Translations under genes and position numbers: made by a program
The notes under the pieces: generated by a model
What the model was told of the DNA's origin: nothing
The model's input: only the letters and a program-made list of their open reading frames with translations
Database searches by the model: none
In this document: piece after piece, positions 32,785 through 40,751 of the stretch
How positions within the stretch are numbered: position 1 is the stretch's first letter
Layout: every line of letters begins with the position of its first letter
Assembly: GCA_000621765.1 (NCBI GenBank)
Contig: JHXJ01000021.1
Coordinates: forward strand, 1 to 58,153
Direction of reading: 5' to 3'
DNA length: 58,153 nucleotides
DNA from: Ruminococcaceae bacterium AB4001
GTDB taxonomy: Bacteria > Bacillota > Clostridia > Saccharofermentanales > Saccharofermentanaceae

Positions 32785-35310
32785 ATGAGAAAGATTTATA
32801 ACGTAAAACAGATTGCTGCTTCTTTACTTCTTAAATCCCGAAAAATGGTAAAAGGTTCTATAAGCCTTTTCCTGGCCTTGGTCGTTACACCTTTATTGGG
32901 AATGACTCTTATGATGGTTGAGTCTATCCGATATCAGGATGTTATCGAGGAAATGATCGAGATCAACGATCTTAGTGCATTTGCAACCCTTGGTAATTAT
33001 GATCCTTTCATTAAGGAACGTTTCGGATTGCTTGCTGTTTCACAGGATGCAGAAATCCAAGATTTATATAAAAAGTATTTTGTTGAAAATCAAAGGCTGG
33101 TTGGTAATGACATAATTTTAAAGTCATGTACTATAGACGGCGAATATTCTCTTGAAGATCTGGAAATGATGAAATTGCAGGTTCTGGAATACGCAGAATA
33201 CAGTGCTTTCTTTGATGCCGTATTTGAAGGCGGCAATATCACGGAGCTGCTTGATAAGATAAATGAAGCCATAAATGTTGATCAACTTGAAACCATGACA
33301 ACCGTTATGGAGAATTCTGCAGAAGTTTGTGATGCAATAGGCAAAGCGGCAGAAGCCATTATAGATCTGAATGATTTTATAGCAAATAAGTATAATCCTG
33401 CATTGGAAGATTATAAAGATGCTTATGACGATTTTGAAGATGACCTAAATGATTATATTGATGAGTTGAATGATTATAGTGGTGCCGCTGATAAGATCTA
33501 TGAAGATAAAGATGTAAAGGATGCATGGGATGACTTTTATGATGGTTACTATGAATCGAGAAAAACGTATAAAAGGGCTTGTGATAATTTAGCTAGTAAG
33601 ATAGAAGATCTAAAAGACAAGCTTGATGATGTATCGGAGAATCTTGAGGCTGCACTTGACGCTTATGGTGATTTAAGTGATGAACTTACGAATAACGACC
33701 AGCAGGCATTTAGTGTACAGACCGATTTTACTGTGAATATTGCGACTGCTCTTCTGCCACTTATGCAAGCAATAGCAGATGAAGATTACGATAATTTTGT
33801 TTCAGAAACAGTTGATGATCTGAGAGATTTGAGTAAGGCTCTCAATGACATGAAAATGACAGATTTTGACGCAGATTCTGATACAGATGACACTAAAGGT
33901 GATTGGTATGTTGAAATTGGCAGTATTGATAGTATAGCTGACGCTGTTTCAAGATTTATAACTGATTTTGAAGATGTAGACTATGAGGTCGATTTCTCGA
34001 CTCTTCAAGATCTTATTGATGCAGTTGTTTCTTTTGTTGATATGCCTTCAATGATTGATGCCAATTGCAGAGCAGTAATAGACTATGAAAAGAATACTGA
34101 ACCTTTGCTTTACGATTCAGTAGGAGAAACGGTTACTCGCGCTGTACACAGGAACAACGATATTGCTAATGCCGTTGGTATTGTAGCTATTGCTCAACTT
34201 ACTGCTTGTATTGAAGAACTCAAAATGCCGCCGAATATTATTCAGGCTATATTACTTTCTGTTGAGATTTTAATTGCAACTACAGCTCTTTCCCTTGCAC
34301 TTTTACTGTGGGTACAGAATGTAACCATAAATAGTGTTCTTCGTATGGTAGATATTGGTCAGATATGGGATCACGTTTTGTTAGCCGGATATGCTGCATA
34401 TAATTTCCCCAATAGAACCAACTATATGCAGAGCGTTGATATTTCCGGTTACAATTACGGCATGGAAATCTATAGGGACGTATGCGGACAGGATATGGAT
34501 AATCCGGGTCTTACCGAAAACTGGGAAGCATATGCAAGTATTAGTGGTGTACGCATGCTATACAGTGCCATCACTACCGGAAGTGCTCTCCCTCAACCAA
34601 ACAGCAAGACTTTCTACGGGGCAGAACAGGAATATCTTCTTTGCGGTTGGACGAATGAAGTTTATAACCAGTGCGGAGCATTCTACAACATCTTGATGCT
34701 CAGATTGGTACTTGATCTTGTTCCACTGTTTAAGGATCAGGAAGTTACCGAAATGGCAGAAGCAGCTGAATATTTTGCTCCGCTTGTATATATTTTAGTC
34801 CTTCTCGGTGATGCCTTCTTAGATACGTTCATCCTTTCTAATGGTGGTGATCTACCTTTAATTAAGTTCGAATGTTATTGTACACCTACTGGCGTTTTGA
34901 GCTTGGCTTCTGATCTTGCAAGTCTTAGTGATATGACCGAATTGGTTGGCGAAGTACTCCCTATTTGTCAGATGATAGATGATATGACAACCAATAGTGA
35001 TTTTAGTAGTTTGAATCCTTTTGCCGATGGTGTTTTACCATATTCTTCGTACACTGATCATATGTTCTTATTGTTCTTGACTTGTACGCATACTTATGAA
35101 TTATGGGACAGAATTCAGAATGTGGTCATCAATGAATCAAGGGCATATTATGATTATCATGGTCAATCATTTGATATCAGTAAATCATACACATACGTGC
35201 ATTCTGAAATAGTTTATGATATCAATCCTATGTTTGATTTCAGTTCACTAACAGATAGTGCGAGCGTATTCACTAAGACAGTTCATCAGGAAAGACACAT
35301 AGGCTATTAA
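32785..35310 (+). CDS. Large DUF5702-like, TadG-type membrane protein
   Basis: 841 residues. An N-terminal basic segment and helix (KGSISLFLALVVTPLLGMTLMMVE, about 22-47) resembles the TadG/DUF5702 start, with KGSISLF reminiscent of a pseudopilin leader but lacking Glu at +5 (the order is SISLFL). Long acidic helical, probably coiled-coil stretches fill about 100-330, and a hydrophobic pair of helices lies near 485-520. The gene sits between the two TadE-like genes. TadG-class proteins anchor the pilus base to the cell envelope. The family call is by position and N-terminus; the middle is not recognised. Confidence 0.65.
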   Translation: MRKIYNVKQIAASLLLKSRKMVKGSISLFLALVVTPLLGMTLMMVESIRYQDVIEEMIEINDLSAFATLGNYDPFIKERFGLLAVSQDAEIQDLYKKYFVENQRLVGNDIILKSCTIDGEYSLEDLEMMKLQVLEYAEYSAFFDAVFEGGNITELLDKINEAINVDQLETMTTVMENSAEVCDAIGKAAEAIIDLNDFIANKYNPALEDYKDAYDDFEDDLNDYIDELNDYSGAADKIYEDKDVKDAWDDFYDGYYESRKTYKRACDNLASKIEDLKDKLDDVSENLEAALDAYGDLSDELTNNDQQAFSVQTDFTVNIATALLPLMQAIADEDYDNFVSETVDDLRDLSKALNDMKMTDFDADSDTDDTKGDWYVEIGSIDSIADAVSRFITDFEDVDYEVDFSTLQDLIDAVVSFVDMPSMIDANCRAVIDYEKNTEPLLYDSVGETVTRAVHRNNDIANAVGIVAIAQLTACIEELKMPPNIIQAILLSVEILIATTALSLALLLWVQNVTINSVLRMVDIGQIWDHVLLAGYAAYNFPNRTNYMQSVDISGYNYGMEIYRDVCGQDMDNPGLTENWEAYASISGVRMLYSAITTGSALPQPNSKTFYGAEQEYLLCGWTNEVYNQCGAFYNILMLRLVLDLVPLFKDQEVTEMAEAAEYFAPLVYILVLLGDAFLDTFILSNGGDLPLIKFECYCTPTGVLSLASDLASLSDMTELVGEVLPICQMIDDMTTNSDFSSLNPFADGVLPYSSYTDHMFLLFLTCTHTYELWDRIQNVVINESRAYYDYHGQSFDISKSYTYVHSEIVYDINPMFDFSSLTDSASVFTKTVHQERHIGY

Positions 35311-35321
35311 GAGGTGATACT

Positions 35322-36113
35322 ATGAAGCATAACAAATTTGAAAAGGGTTCGATGACCCTGGAAACCGCTTTGGTTTTACCGATTTTCTTTTTCCTGTTTT
35401 TAGCCATTTTTGGTTACTTTGGCTTTGTTGTGGCAAGGAACGAGGTTCATCATGCTCTCATCCAGGCTACGAAGAGCTTATCTGTGGATTCGTATATTGT
35501 TGAAAAACTTGATACTATTGGAAGTTCTGATTTCCATTGGTGGGAAAATTTAAGCGATATGGCCACAGATATATACAGATCATTCTTTGATCAGAATTAT
35601 ACCAGTAGAACAAAGTGGTACGATTCTAACTCAAAAACTGATGTTATAAAGACCAGATTTGTTGCTTATCTTACCGGTAGTGGTAATGACAATGAGGCTC
35701 AGGAAAAGTTAAAGAGTCTTGGTGTCAAAAACGGCTTAAAAGGAATGGATTTTGAATATGAGGTTGTCGATGGCGATCTGATAATCACAGTAAAATATAA
35801 GCTTCATCTTTGGATGGACTTTTTTGGAATGGCGAGTATCCCTATGGAAGATACAGTCAGAGCTAAAATGTGGGGAGTTGAGACATCTGACGATATTGAT
35901 GATGATTCTGATACCCCGACGCCAGATGACAAGAAGGGTCTCGAAGATGATGACGATGATCTCGATGACGATCTCGATGACGATCTCGACGATGGACTCG
36001 ATGATGGTCTCGACGATGACCTCGACGATGGCCTCGATGACGGTCTCGATGACGGTCTCGATGATGATGATATCGATCCTGGTCATATTGACGGAATTAA
36101 AATTCCAGTATAA
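35322..36113 (+). CDS. TadE-like pseudopilin with Asp/Leu/Gly repeat tail
   Basis: 263 residues. The leader MKHNKFEKG is followed by SMTLETALVLP, a perfect prepilin site (Glu at +5) and a hydrophobic helix (IFFFLFLAIFGYFGFVV). A TadE-like middle domain follows (about 40-190). The last about 50 residues are a very acidic repeat of DLDD and DGLD units (about 209-252) ending DPGHIDGIKIPV. The tail is on the exported side and could bind calcium or project the pilus tip. It is unusual for TadE and arises from a 12-bp DNA repeat. Confidence 0.78.
   Translation: MKHNKFEKGSMTLETALVLPIFFFLFLAIFGYFGFVVARNEVHHALIQATKSLSVDSYIVEKLDTIGSSDFHWWENLSDMATDIYRSFFDQNYTSRTKWYDSNSKTDVIKTRFVAYLTGSGNDNEAQEKLKSLGVKNGLKGMDFEYEVVDGDLIITVKYKLHLWMDFFGMASIPMEDTVRAKMWGVETSDDIDDDSDTPTPDDKKGLEDDDDDLDDDLDDDLDDGLDDGLDDDLDDGLDDGLDDGLDDDDIDPGHIDGIKIPV
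35950..36072 (+). repeat. 12-bp coding tandem repeat (DLDD units)
   Basis: About ten consecutive units of the type GATCTCGATGAC, varying only at third positions and at GAT/GGT-type changes, encode the acidic tail of the pseudopilin. Such an array may change in copy number by slippage, altering tail length without shifting the frame. Confidence 0.8.
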
Positions 36114-36156
36114 GCGTCGAATATTGCATAAAAACGGAAGGCAGTGTTTCTGATAG

Positions 36157-37698
36157 ATGGATCAATTTACTTACGAAAACAGTGGCGTTAATACATATCT
36201 TGTTTATGAGATAAGAAAGGAAGACAATGTCGACAGCATGGCGTTGGGAATGTTAACCAACAATAAGATTCCCGGCTTGGCCAAGACTATTTTCTTGCAG
36301 AAGGACAACAGTAAATTCATTAAGTACGACGTTTCTGCACGTGTTACGCTTCAGGATTTCTTTACCGGTCAGGTAAACAAGAAGAGATTGATCGGAGCAT
36401 TCAAGGGTATAGTTGATGCCTTTTTGGCTGCTGAAGAATACATGCTTGACACAAGTTCGATAATCCTGGATCTGAACTTGATCTTTATCGATGTTTCATC
36501 ATATGAAGTTAGTATGATCATGCTTCCGTTAGTGGGTGAATCACGAACCGCTTCGGATGTATCGTTATTTTTCAGGGATCTTATGTATAGTATTCAGTCT
36601 GATGTTACTGAAGACTGCAGTCATGTTGCTAAGATACTTAATTATCTGAATTCTTCAGCCTATTTTTCTTTAGCTGAATTTGAGAAGGTACTGGCTGAGA
36701 TAAAAGATGGAAATGTTTCTGCACCTGTTAAGCCTATAACACAGATTCCTGCATCTAATCAGCACAGTCTGCTTGGAAGCTCTCCCGCTCAACAGCAGAT
36801 TGCAATAAAGCAGGTTCCTCCTGTCCAAGCACCGGTTTCTTCTCCTGCAGCAGTTCCTCCTGCTGTTTCGACACCTCCGGCAAATGCAGCTAAGGTTGCT
36901 CCACCGCAGGCTAATAGTCATATGGTTCTTCCGCAGAAGGGACCGAACGGAATGGCTATTCCTCCGAAACAGGCGGGTGCTAATACTAATGCTAATGCTG
37001 CACCTGCAGTTACGCCTGACGGAAAAGATATATCTTTGTTCTATCTTTTACAGCATTATAATTCCGATAATGCAGCAACTTATAAAGCGCAGAAAGAAGC
37101 TAAGAAGGCAGCAAAAGCTAATGCTAAGCCTGCCGCGGCAGCACCTGCTCAGAATAAAAAAGGTAAGGATAAAAAGGCAGCAAATAAAGCTGCAGCTCCT
37201 GTAGTTCCTCCGGTTCAGGGAGTTCAAGCTGTTCCAGGTGCTCCGGTTGCTCCGTTGCAAACACCTGTTCAGCAGCCCGCAATGAATTTTCAACCCGCAC
37301 CTGTTATCGGCAATTTTGGTGAAACCACCGTTCTTGGTGGAGGCGCTGCAGGCGAGACGACAGTTTTAAGTCAGGCAAATGCTGCTTCTGCTCAGCAGCC
37401 TGTTAATCCTTGGCTTATAAGGATCAAGACTTCAGAAAGGATTGCTATAAACAAAAATCCTTTCAGAATCGGAAAAGAGAAGAGCTTTGTTGAATATTTT
37501 ATCGGAGATAATACAGCTGTAAGCAGAAGCCACGCTGTTATCACATCTAACGCCGGCTCCTACTTTCTTAAAGATACGAATTCAACCAATCATACATTTG
37601 TCAATGGCACAATGATACAAAGCGGTGTTGAAGTTCCTCTGAAAAGCGGAGACAGGATCAAGTTTGCCAACGAGGAATTTGAATTTAAGATAGGTTAA
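36157..37698 (+). CDS. DUF6382-like / FHA-domain protein with ETTVL motifs
   Basis: 513 residues, cytoplasmic. Residues 1-185 resemble DUF6382 (YENSGVNTYLVYEI, then a helix-rich fold). A Pro/Ala/Gln/Lys-rich linker spans about 185-418. The FHA domain spans about 419-511 with R437 in FRIGKE, S456-R-S-H459 and NSTNHTFVNG as phosphothreonine-binding elements. Immediately before it lie two ETTVL motifs (389-393 and 400-404). In GarA and OdhI a similar ETTS motif just ahead of the FHA domain is phosphorylated and then bound by that domain. The gene is followed by PP2C and kinase genes, so it is probably a target and reader of the kinase. Confidence 0.85.
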   Translation: MDQFTYENSGVNTYLVYEIRKEDNVDSMALGMLTNNKIPGLAKTIFLQKDNSKFIKYDVSARVTLQDFFTGQVNKKRLIGAFKGIVDAFLAAEEYMLDTSSIILDLNLIFIDVSSYEVSMIMLPLVGESRTASDVSLFFRDLMYSIQSDVTEDCSHVAKILNYLNSSAYFSLAEFEKVLAEIKDGNVSAPVKPITQIPASNQHSLLGSSPAQQQIAIKQVPPVQAPVSSPAAVPPAVSTPPANAAKVAPPQANSHMVLPQKGPNGMAIPPKQAGANTNANAAPAVTPDGKDISLFYLLQHYNSDNAATYKAQKEAKKAAKANAKPAAAAPAQNKKGKDKKAANKAAAPVVPPVQGVQAVPGAPVAPLQTPVQQPAMNFQPAPVIGNFGETTVLGGGAAGETTVLSQANAASAQQPVNPWLIRIKTSERIAINKNPFRIGKEKSFVEYFIGDNTAVSRSHAVITSNAGSYFLKDTNSTNHTFVNGTMIQSGVEVPLKSGDRIKFANEEFEFKIG

Positions 37699-37709
37699 CG
37701 AGGTTTGTA

Positions 37710-38483
37710 ATGAACTTCCTTATATCGGCCGTTACAGATATTGGACTTACCAAGAGTACAAATCAGGATTGTTACTTTGTCAGTCGTTTCTTAACAAAAC
37801 AGGGTAATGTTGTTTTGGCTGTTCTCTGTGATGGCATGGGCGGACTTTCAAAAGGTGAGATAGCCAGTTCATCTGTAATAAATGCGTTTAAGAAGTGGTC
37901 CGAAACCAGGTTGCCTCAGTTATTAGAGACTGGTTTTAATGAGGTCACTTTACAAGCTGAGTGGAATGAAATTGCTGTTTCTTTCAACAGAAAGATAAAG
38001 GAATATGCTGCTTCACTTGGCACTAATATGGGTACGACCTTAGTTGCAATGCTCTTGACAGAGAGCTATTTCTTTATAATAAATGTTGGTGATTCCCGTG
38101 CATATGAGATATATAATCAGATCCGGGTACTTACTGTAGACCAGACTGTCGTTGCCAGAGAAATAGAATTGGGAAATCTCACTCCTGAGGAAGCTGAAAG
38201 AGATCCAAGAAGAAGTGTGCTCTTACAATGTATTGGTGCTTCTGAGGAAGTTATTCCTGATTTCTTTATGGGCAATGTAATACAGGATGCTGTCTACATG
38301 CTCTGCAGTGACGGTTTCAGACATGAGATCACTGCTGATGAAATATATACATATATGAATGCGTCGGTTATGACAAGTGCTCCTCAGATGCAGGCGAATA
38401 TGCAGGCCTTGGTTGAGGCTAACAAGCAGCGCCAGGAGCGTGATAACATCACAGTTATCGGCATCAGAACCTATGCAGAATGA
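37710..38483 (+). CDS. PP2C-family protein Ser/Thr phosphatase
   Basis: 257 residues, the minimal bacterial PP2C length. Metal-binding motifs are all present: NQDCYFV, LCDGMGGLSKGEIAS, VGDSRAYEI and ERDNITVI. It should remove phosphate from Ser/Thr residues and counter the kinase encoded 10 nt downstream. No membrane helix. Its location within the pilus operon suggests pilus regulation is its job. Confidence 0.93.
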   Translation: MNFLISAVTDIGLTKSTNQDCYFVSRFLTKQGNVVLAVLCDGMGGLSKGEIASSSVINAFKKWSETRLPQLLETGFNEVTLQAEWNEIAVSFNRKIKEYAASLGTNMGTTLVAMLLTESYFFIINVGDSRAYEIYNQIRVLTVDQTVVAREIELGNLTPEEAERDPRRSVLLQCIGASEEVIPDFFMGNVIQDAVYMLCSDGFRHEITADEIYTYMNASVMTSAPQMQANMQALVEANKQRQERDNITVIGIRTYAE

Positions 38484-38492
38484 GGATAAGAG

Positions 38493-40199
38493 ATGCTTCA
38501 GGTAGGTTCTTTAGTTGACGGCAGATACAAGATATTAAACGAGATAGGCCACGGCGGAATGAGCGTCGTATATATGGCCATAAATGAGAAAGCAAATAAA
38601 ACATGGGCGATAAAAGAAGTCCGCAAGGACGGAAGCATGGATTTTACACAGGTCCGTGCCGGTCTTATCGCAGAAATAGACACCCTTAAGAAATTAAATC
38701 ACCCTAATCTTCCGAGTATTGTTGACGTTATTGAGGACAATGAGAGTTTGATCATTGTCATGGACTATATCGAAGGCAGATCACTCGATGTTATCCTTGA
38801 AGAGACCGGAGCTCAATCAGAAGCTAATGTCGTTGAGTGGGCTATGCAGTTATGTGATGTTTTCGGATATCTTCATTCAAGAACGCCGCCAATTATTTAC
38901 CGTGACATGAAGCCGGCCAACGTTATGCTTAAGCCTGACGGCAGTATCATGGTCATAGATTTCGGTACCGCTAAAACTTACGATGTTAATACGGGAGAGA
39001 CGTCCTGCATCGGTACAAGAGGCTATGCCGCTCCTGAACAGTATGGCGGTCTTGGAAGAACTGACGCCAGAACAGACATCTATTGTTTGGGATTGACAAT
39101 GTATCATATGCTGACCAATGTTAATCCCTGTGTTACTTTAGTTACTGATAAATCGATCAGAGCTGTCAATCCAATGCTGTCGCGCGGTTTGGATCAGATA
39201 ATCATTAAATGTACTCAGGATAATCCTGATGACAGATATCAGACATGCGCGGAATTAATGTATGACCTCGAGAATTACCAGAATCTTGAACCTATCTATA
39301 AGCGTAAACAGCGCGCTAAGGTAGTCTGGTTCGGGATTACTGTTTTGTTTTCTTTGATCTTGCTGATGACAGGTATTTTCATAAAGTTATCCGCATCAAA
39401 TATCGCTACAGACAATTATGATAGCCTGATGTACGAGGCTTCTAAGAACCCTGACTACGATGCGAAAATGAAACTTTATGAAGAGTGTATCTCGGTTCCG
39501 AATAAAGCAGGAGATCCAGATGCTTATTTGGCACTTATACAATGCTATAAGGAAAACGATGCTGTATTTACCCAGAGCGAGGCAAACCAGATCGAAGTTC
39601 TCATAAAGAATAACAAAGATGCATTAATGCAGAATAAAGATGCATATGTAGATATATGTTTCGAGGTTGGAAAACTTTATTGGTACTATTTCGATTACGG
39701 AAGCGGTTCTGATAACCAGGTAACCAGAGGAAAAAGCTCTGTGCCCTGGTTCCAGGATGTATTAGATTATGCTTCAGAAGATTACCCCAATTACGGGATG
39801 GCTCTTGCTTATGCCAACGTCGGCATATTCTATCGCGACATTCTGACTATAGTTACTGAGGCAGGTGACAGGGGATATTATAAACCGTTTTTTGAAAACC
39901 TGTCTGATCTTGTTGAAAGATTAGCTAGCGATGAAAGTGAGAGCGAGATAGTTCGACTTGAGATCTTAGAGATGTCCAGATCAGCTTTACAGCAATATGC
40001 TACAAAGTTTAAGCAGGATGGTCTGCAAAAAGATGAATTAATCGCTTTGTACAACAGGATAGACACTATAGTTAAATCAGTTGAGACTACAACTGATAAA
40101 ACCACAGACAAAAAGGATTTGATCGTTTCTAATATGCCGGAAACTCTGAAGGCGATCGAAGCAGCGTATGGAACTGTCCATGAAGAAAACGGGGGCTGA
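38493..40199 (+). CDS. Transmembrane Ser/Thr protein kinase
   Basis: 568 residues. The kinase domain (about 1-265) has the glycine loop IGHGGMSVVY, catalytic Lys41 in WAIKEV, the loop YRDMKPANVM (Arg137-Asp138, Lys140; Tyr replaces His of HRD), DFG at 156-158, and an APE-like AAPEQY. One membrane helix (277-298) leads to an extracytoplasmic part of about 270 residues with TPR-like helices (DAKMKLYEECISVPNKAGDPDAYLALIQCY). PASTA domains of PrkC/Stk1 are absent, so the signal sensed is not muropeptides through PASTA. It likely phosphorylates the FHA protein and the tail protein encoded on either side. Confidence 0.9.
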   Translation: MLQVGSLVDGRYKILNEIGHGGMSVVYMAINEKANKTWAIKEVRKDGSMDFTQVRAGLIAEIDTLKKLNHPNLPSIVDVIEDNESLIIVMDYIEGRSLDVILEETGAQSEANVVEWAMQLCDVFGYLHSRTPPIIYRDMKPANVMLKPDGSIMVIDFGTAKTYDVNTGETSCIGTRGYAAPEQYGGLGRTDARTDIYCLGLTMYHMLTNVNPCVTLVTDKSIRAVNPMLSRGLDQIIIKCTQDNPDDRYQTCAELMYDLENYQNLEPIYKRKQRAKVVWFGITVLFSLILLMTGIFIKLSASNIATDNYDSLMYEASKNPDYDAKMKLYEECISVPNKAGDPDAYLALIQCYKENDAVFTQSEANQIEVLIKNNKDALMQNKDAYVDICFEVGKLYWYYFDYGSGSDNQVTRGKSSVPWFQDVLDYASEDYPNYGMALAYANVGIFYRDILTIVTEAGDRGYYKPFFENLSDLVERLASDESESEIVRLEILEMSRSALQQYATKFKQDGLQKDELIALYNRIDTIVKSVETTTDKTTDKKDLIVSNMPETLKAIEAAYGTVHEENGG

Positions 40200-40202
40200 T
40201 AA

Positions 40203-40685
40203 ATGACTGTTGAAATGCTTAATACATTATCGATGGCAGCTTTTATTGCCTCGGCCGTTGTTTTCCTTGTGGCGGTTGCTTTATTCTTTCTTCTTGATAT
40301 TCCCAAGGTTGTTGGAGAGTTATCCGGAAGAACCGCAAAGAAATCCATTCAACAGATACAGGAACATAACAAAAACAATTCCGGCAATCTTATCCATTCG
40401 GCTAAGCAGAATCCTCATGTAACGAAGCCGGGTAAGACAGGAAGAGTTGGTGTAGGTACTGAGAAGTTTTCCACGTCTGCTTTGGAATCTAAGAACAATG
40501 AGACTACTGTTCTTGTTAATAAAGAGACTACACCAGCTGCAAGCAGTGAGACCACCATATTGAATCCCAATGCGGCGAATGTAGCCGCTAATGCCCCCGT
40601 GGTTCCTGCTCAAACTGTAGTTCAGTCCGAGTTTAAAGAAGTGGAATCATTATCATCTTTTATGGAAAATGAATTGATAGAATGA
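40203..40685 (+). CDS. Membrane-anchored tail protein with ETT motifs
   Basis: 160 residues. One membrane helix (about 11-31) is followed by a basic stretch (KKSIQQIQEHNK), so the tail is predicted to face the cytoplasm. The tail holds ETTVL (100-104), ETTP (108-111) and ETTIL (116-120), the same motif as in the FHA protein. It has no recognised domain and ends in an acidic stretch (SLSSFMENELIE). It could be phosphorylated by the kinase 4 nt upstream and then recruit the FHA protein to the membrane. This is inference from shared motifs and gene order. Confidence 0.65.
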   Translation: MTVEMLNTLSMAAFIASAVVFLVAVALFFLLDIPKVVGELSGRTAKKSIQQIQEHNKNNSGNLIHSAKQNPHVTKPGKTGRVGVGTEKFSTSALESKNNETTVLVNKETTPAASSETTILNPNAANVAANAPVVPAQTVVQSEFKEVESLSSFMENELIE

Positions 40686-40709
40686 GTTTTTTTTATTTAA
40701 ATAAGAATA

Positions 40710-40715
40710 TATAAT
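40710..40715 (+). promoter_or_regulatory. -10 element before the giant surface protein
   Basis: A perfect TATAAT lies 36 nt before the ATG, with only a run of T at the -35 position. It may give the surface protein its own transcription in addition to any read-through from the pilus operon. Confidence 0.35.
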
Positions 40716-40751
40716 AGGTATTTAGGAGAATGTTTTAGGAGGGTGATAAAT

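Noticed and set aside
35950-36072. Regular repeat that might suggest a CRISPR array
   Set aside because: The period is 12 bp without spacers and it is in frame within a coding gene.
35736-36086. Minus-strand frame rich in Ile/Val/Glu opposite the acidic pseudopilin tail
   Set aside because: It is the antisense reading of the 12-bp repeat and has no start signals.
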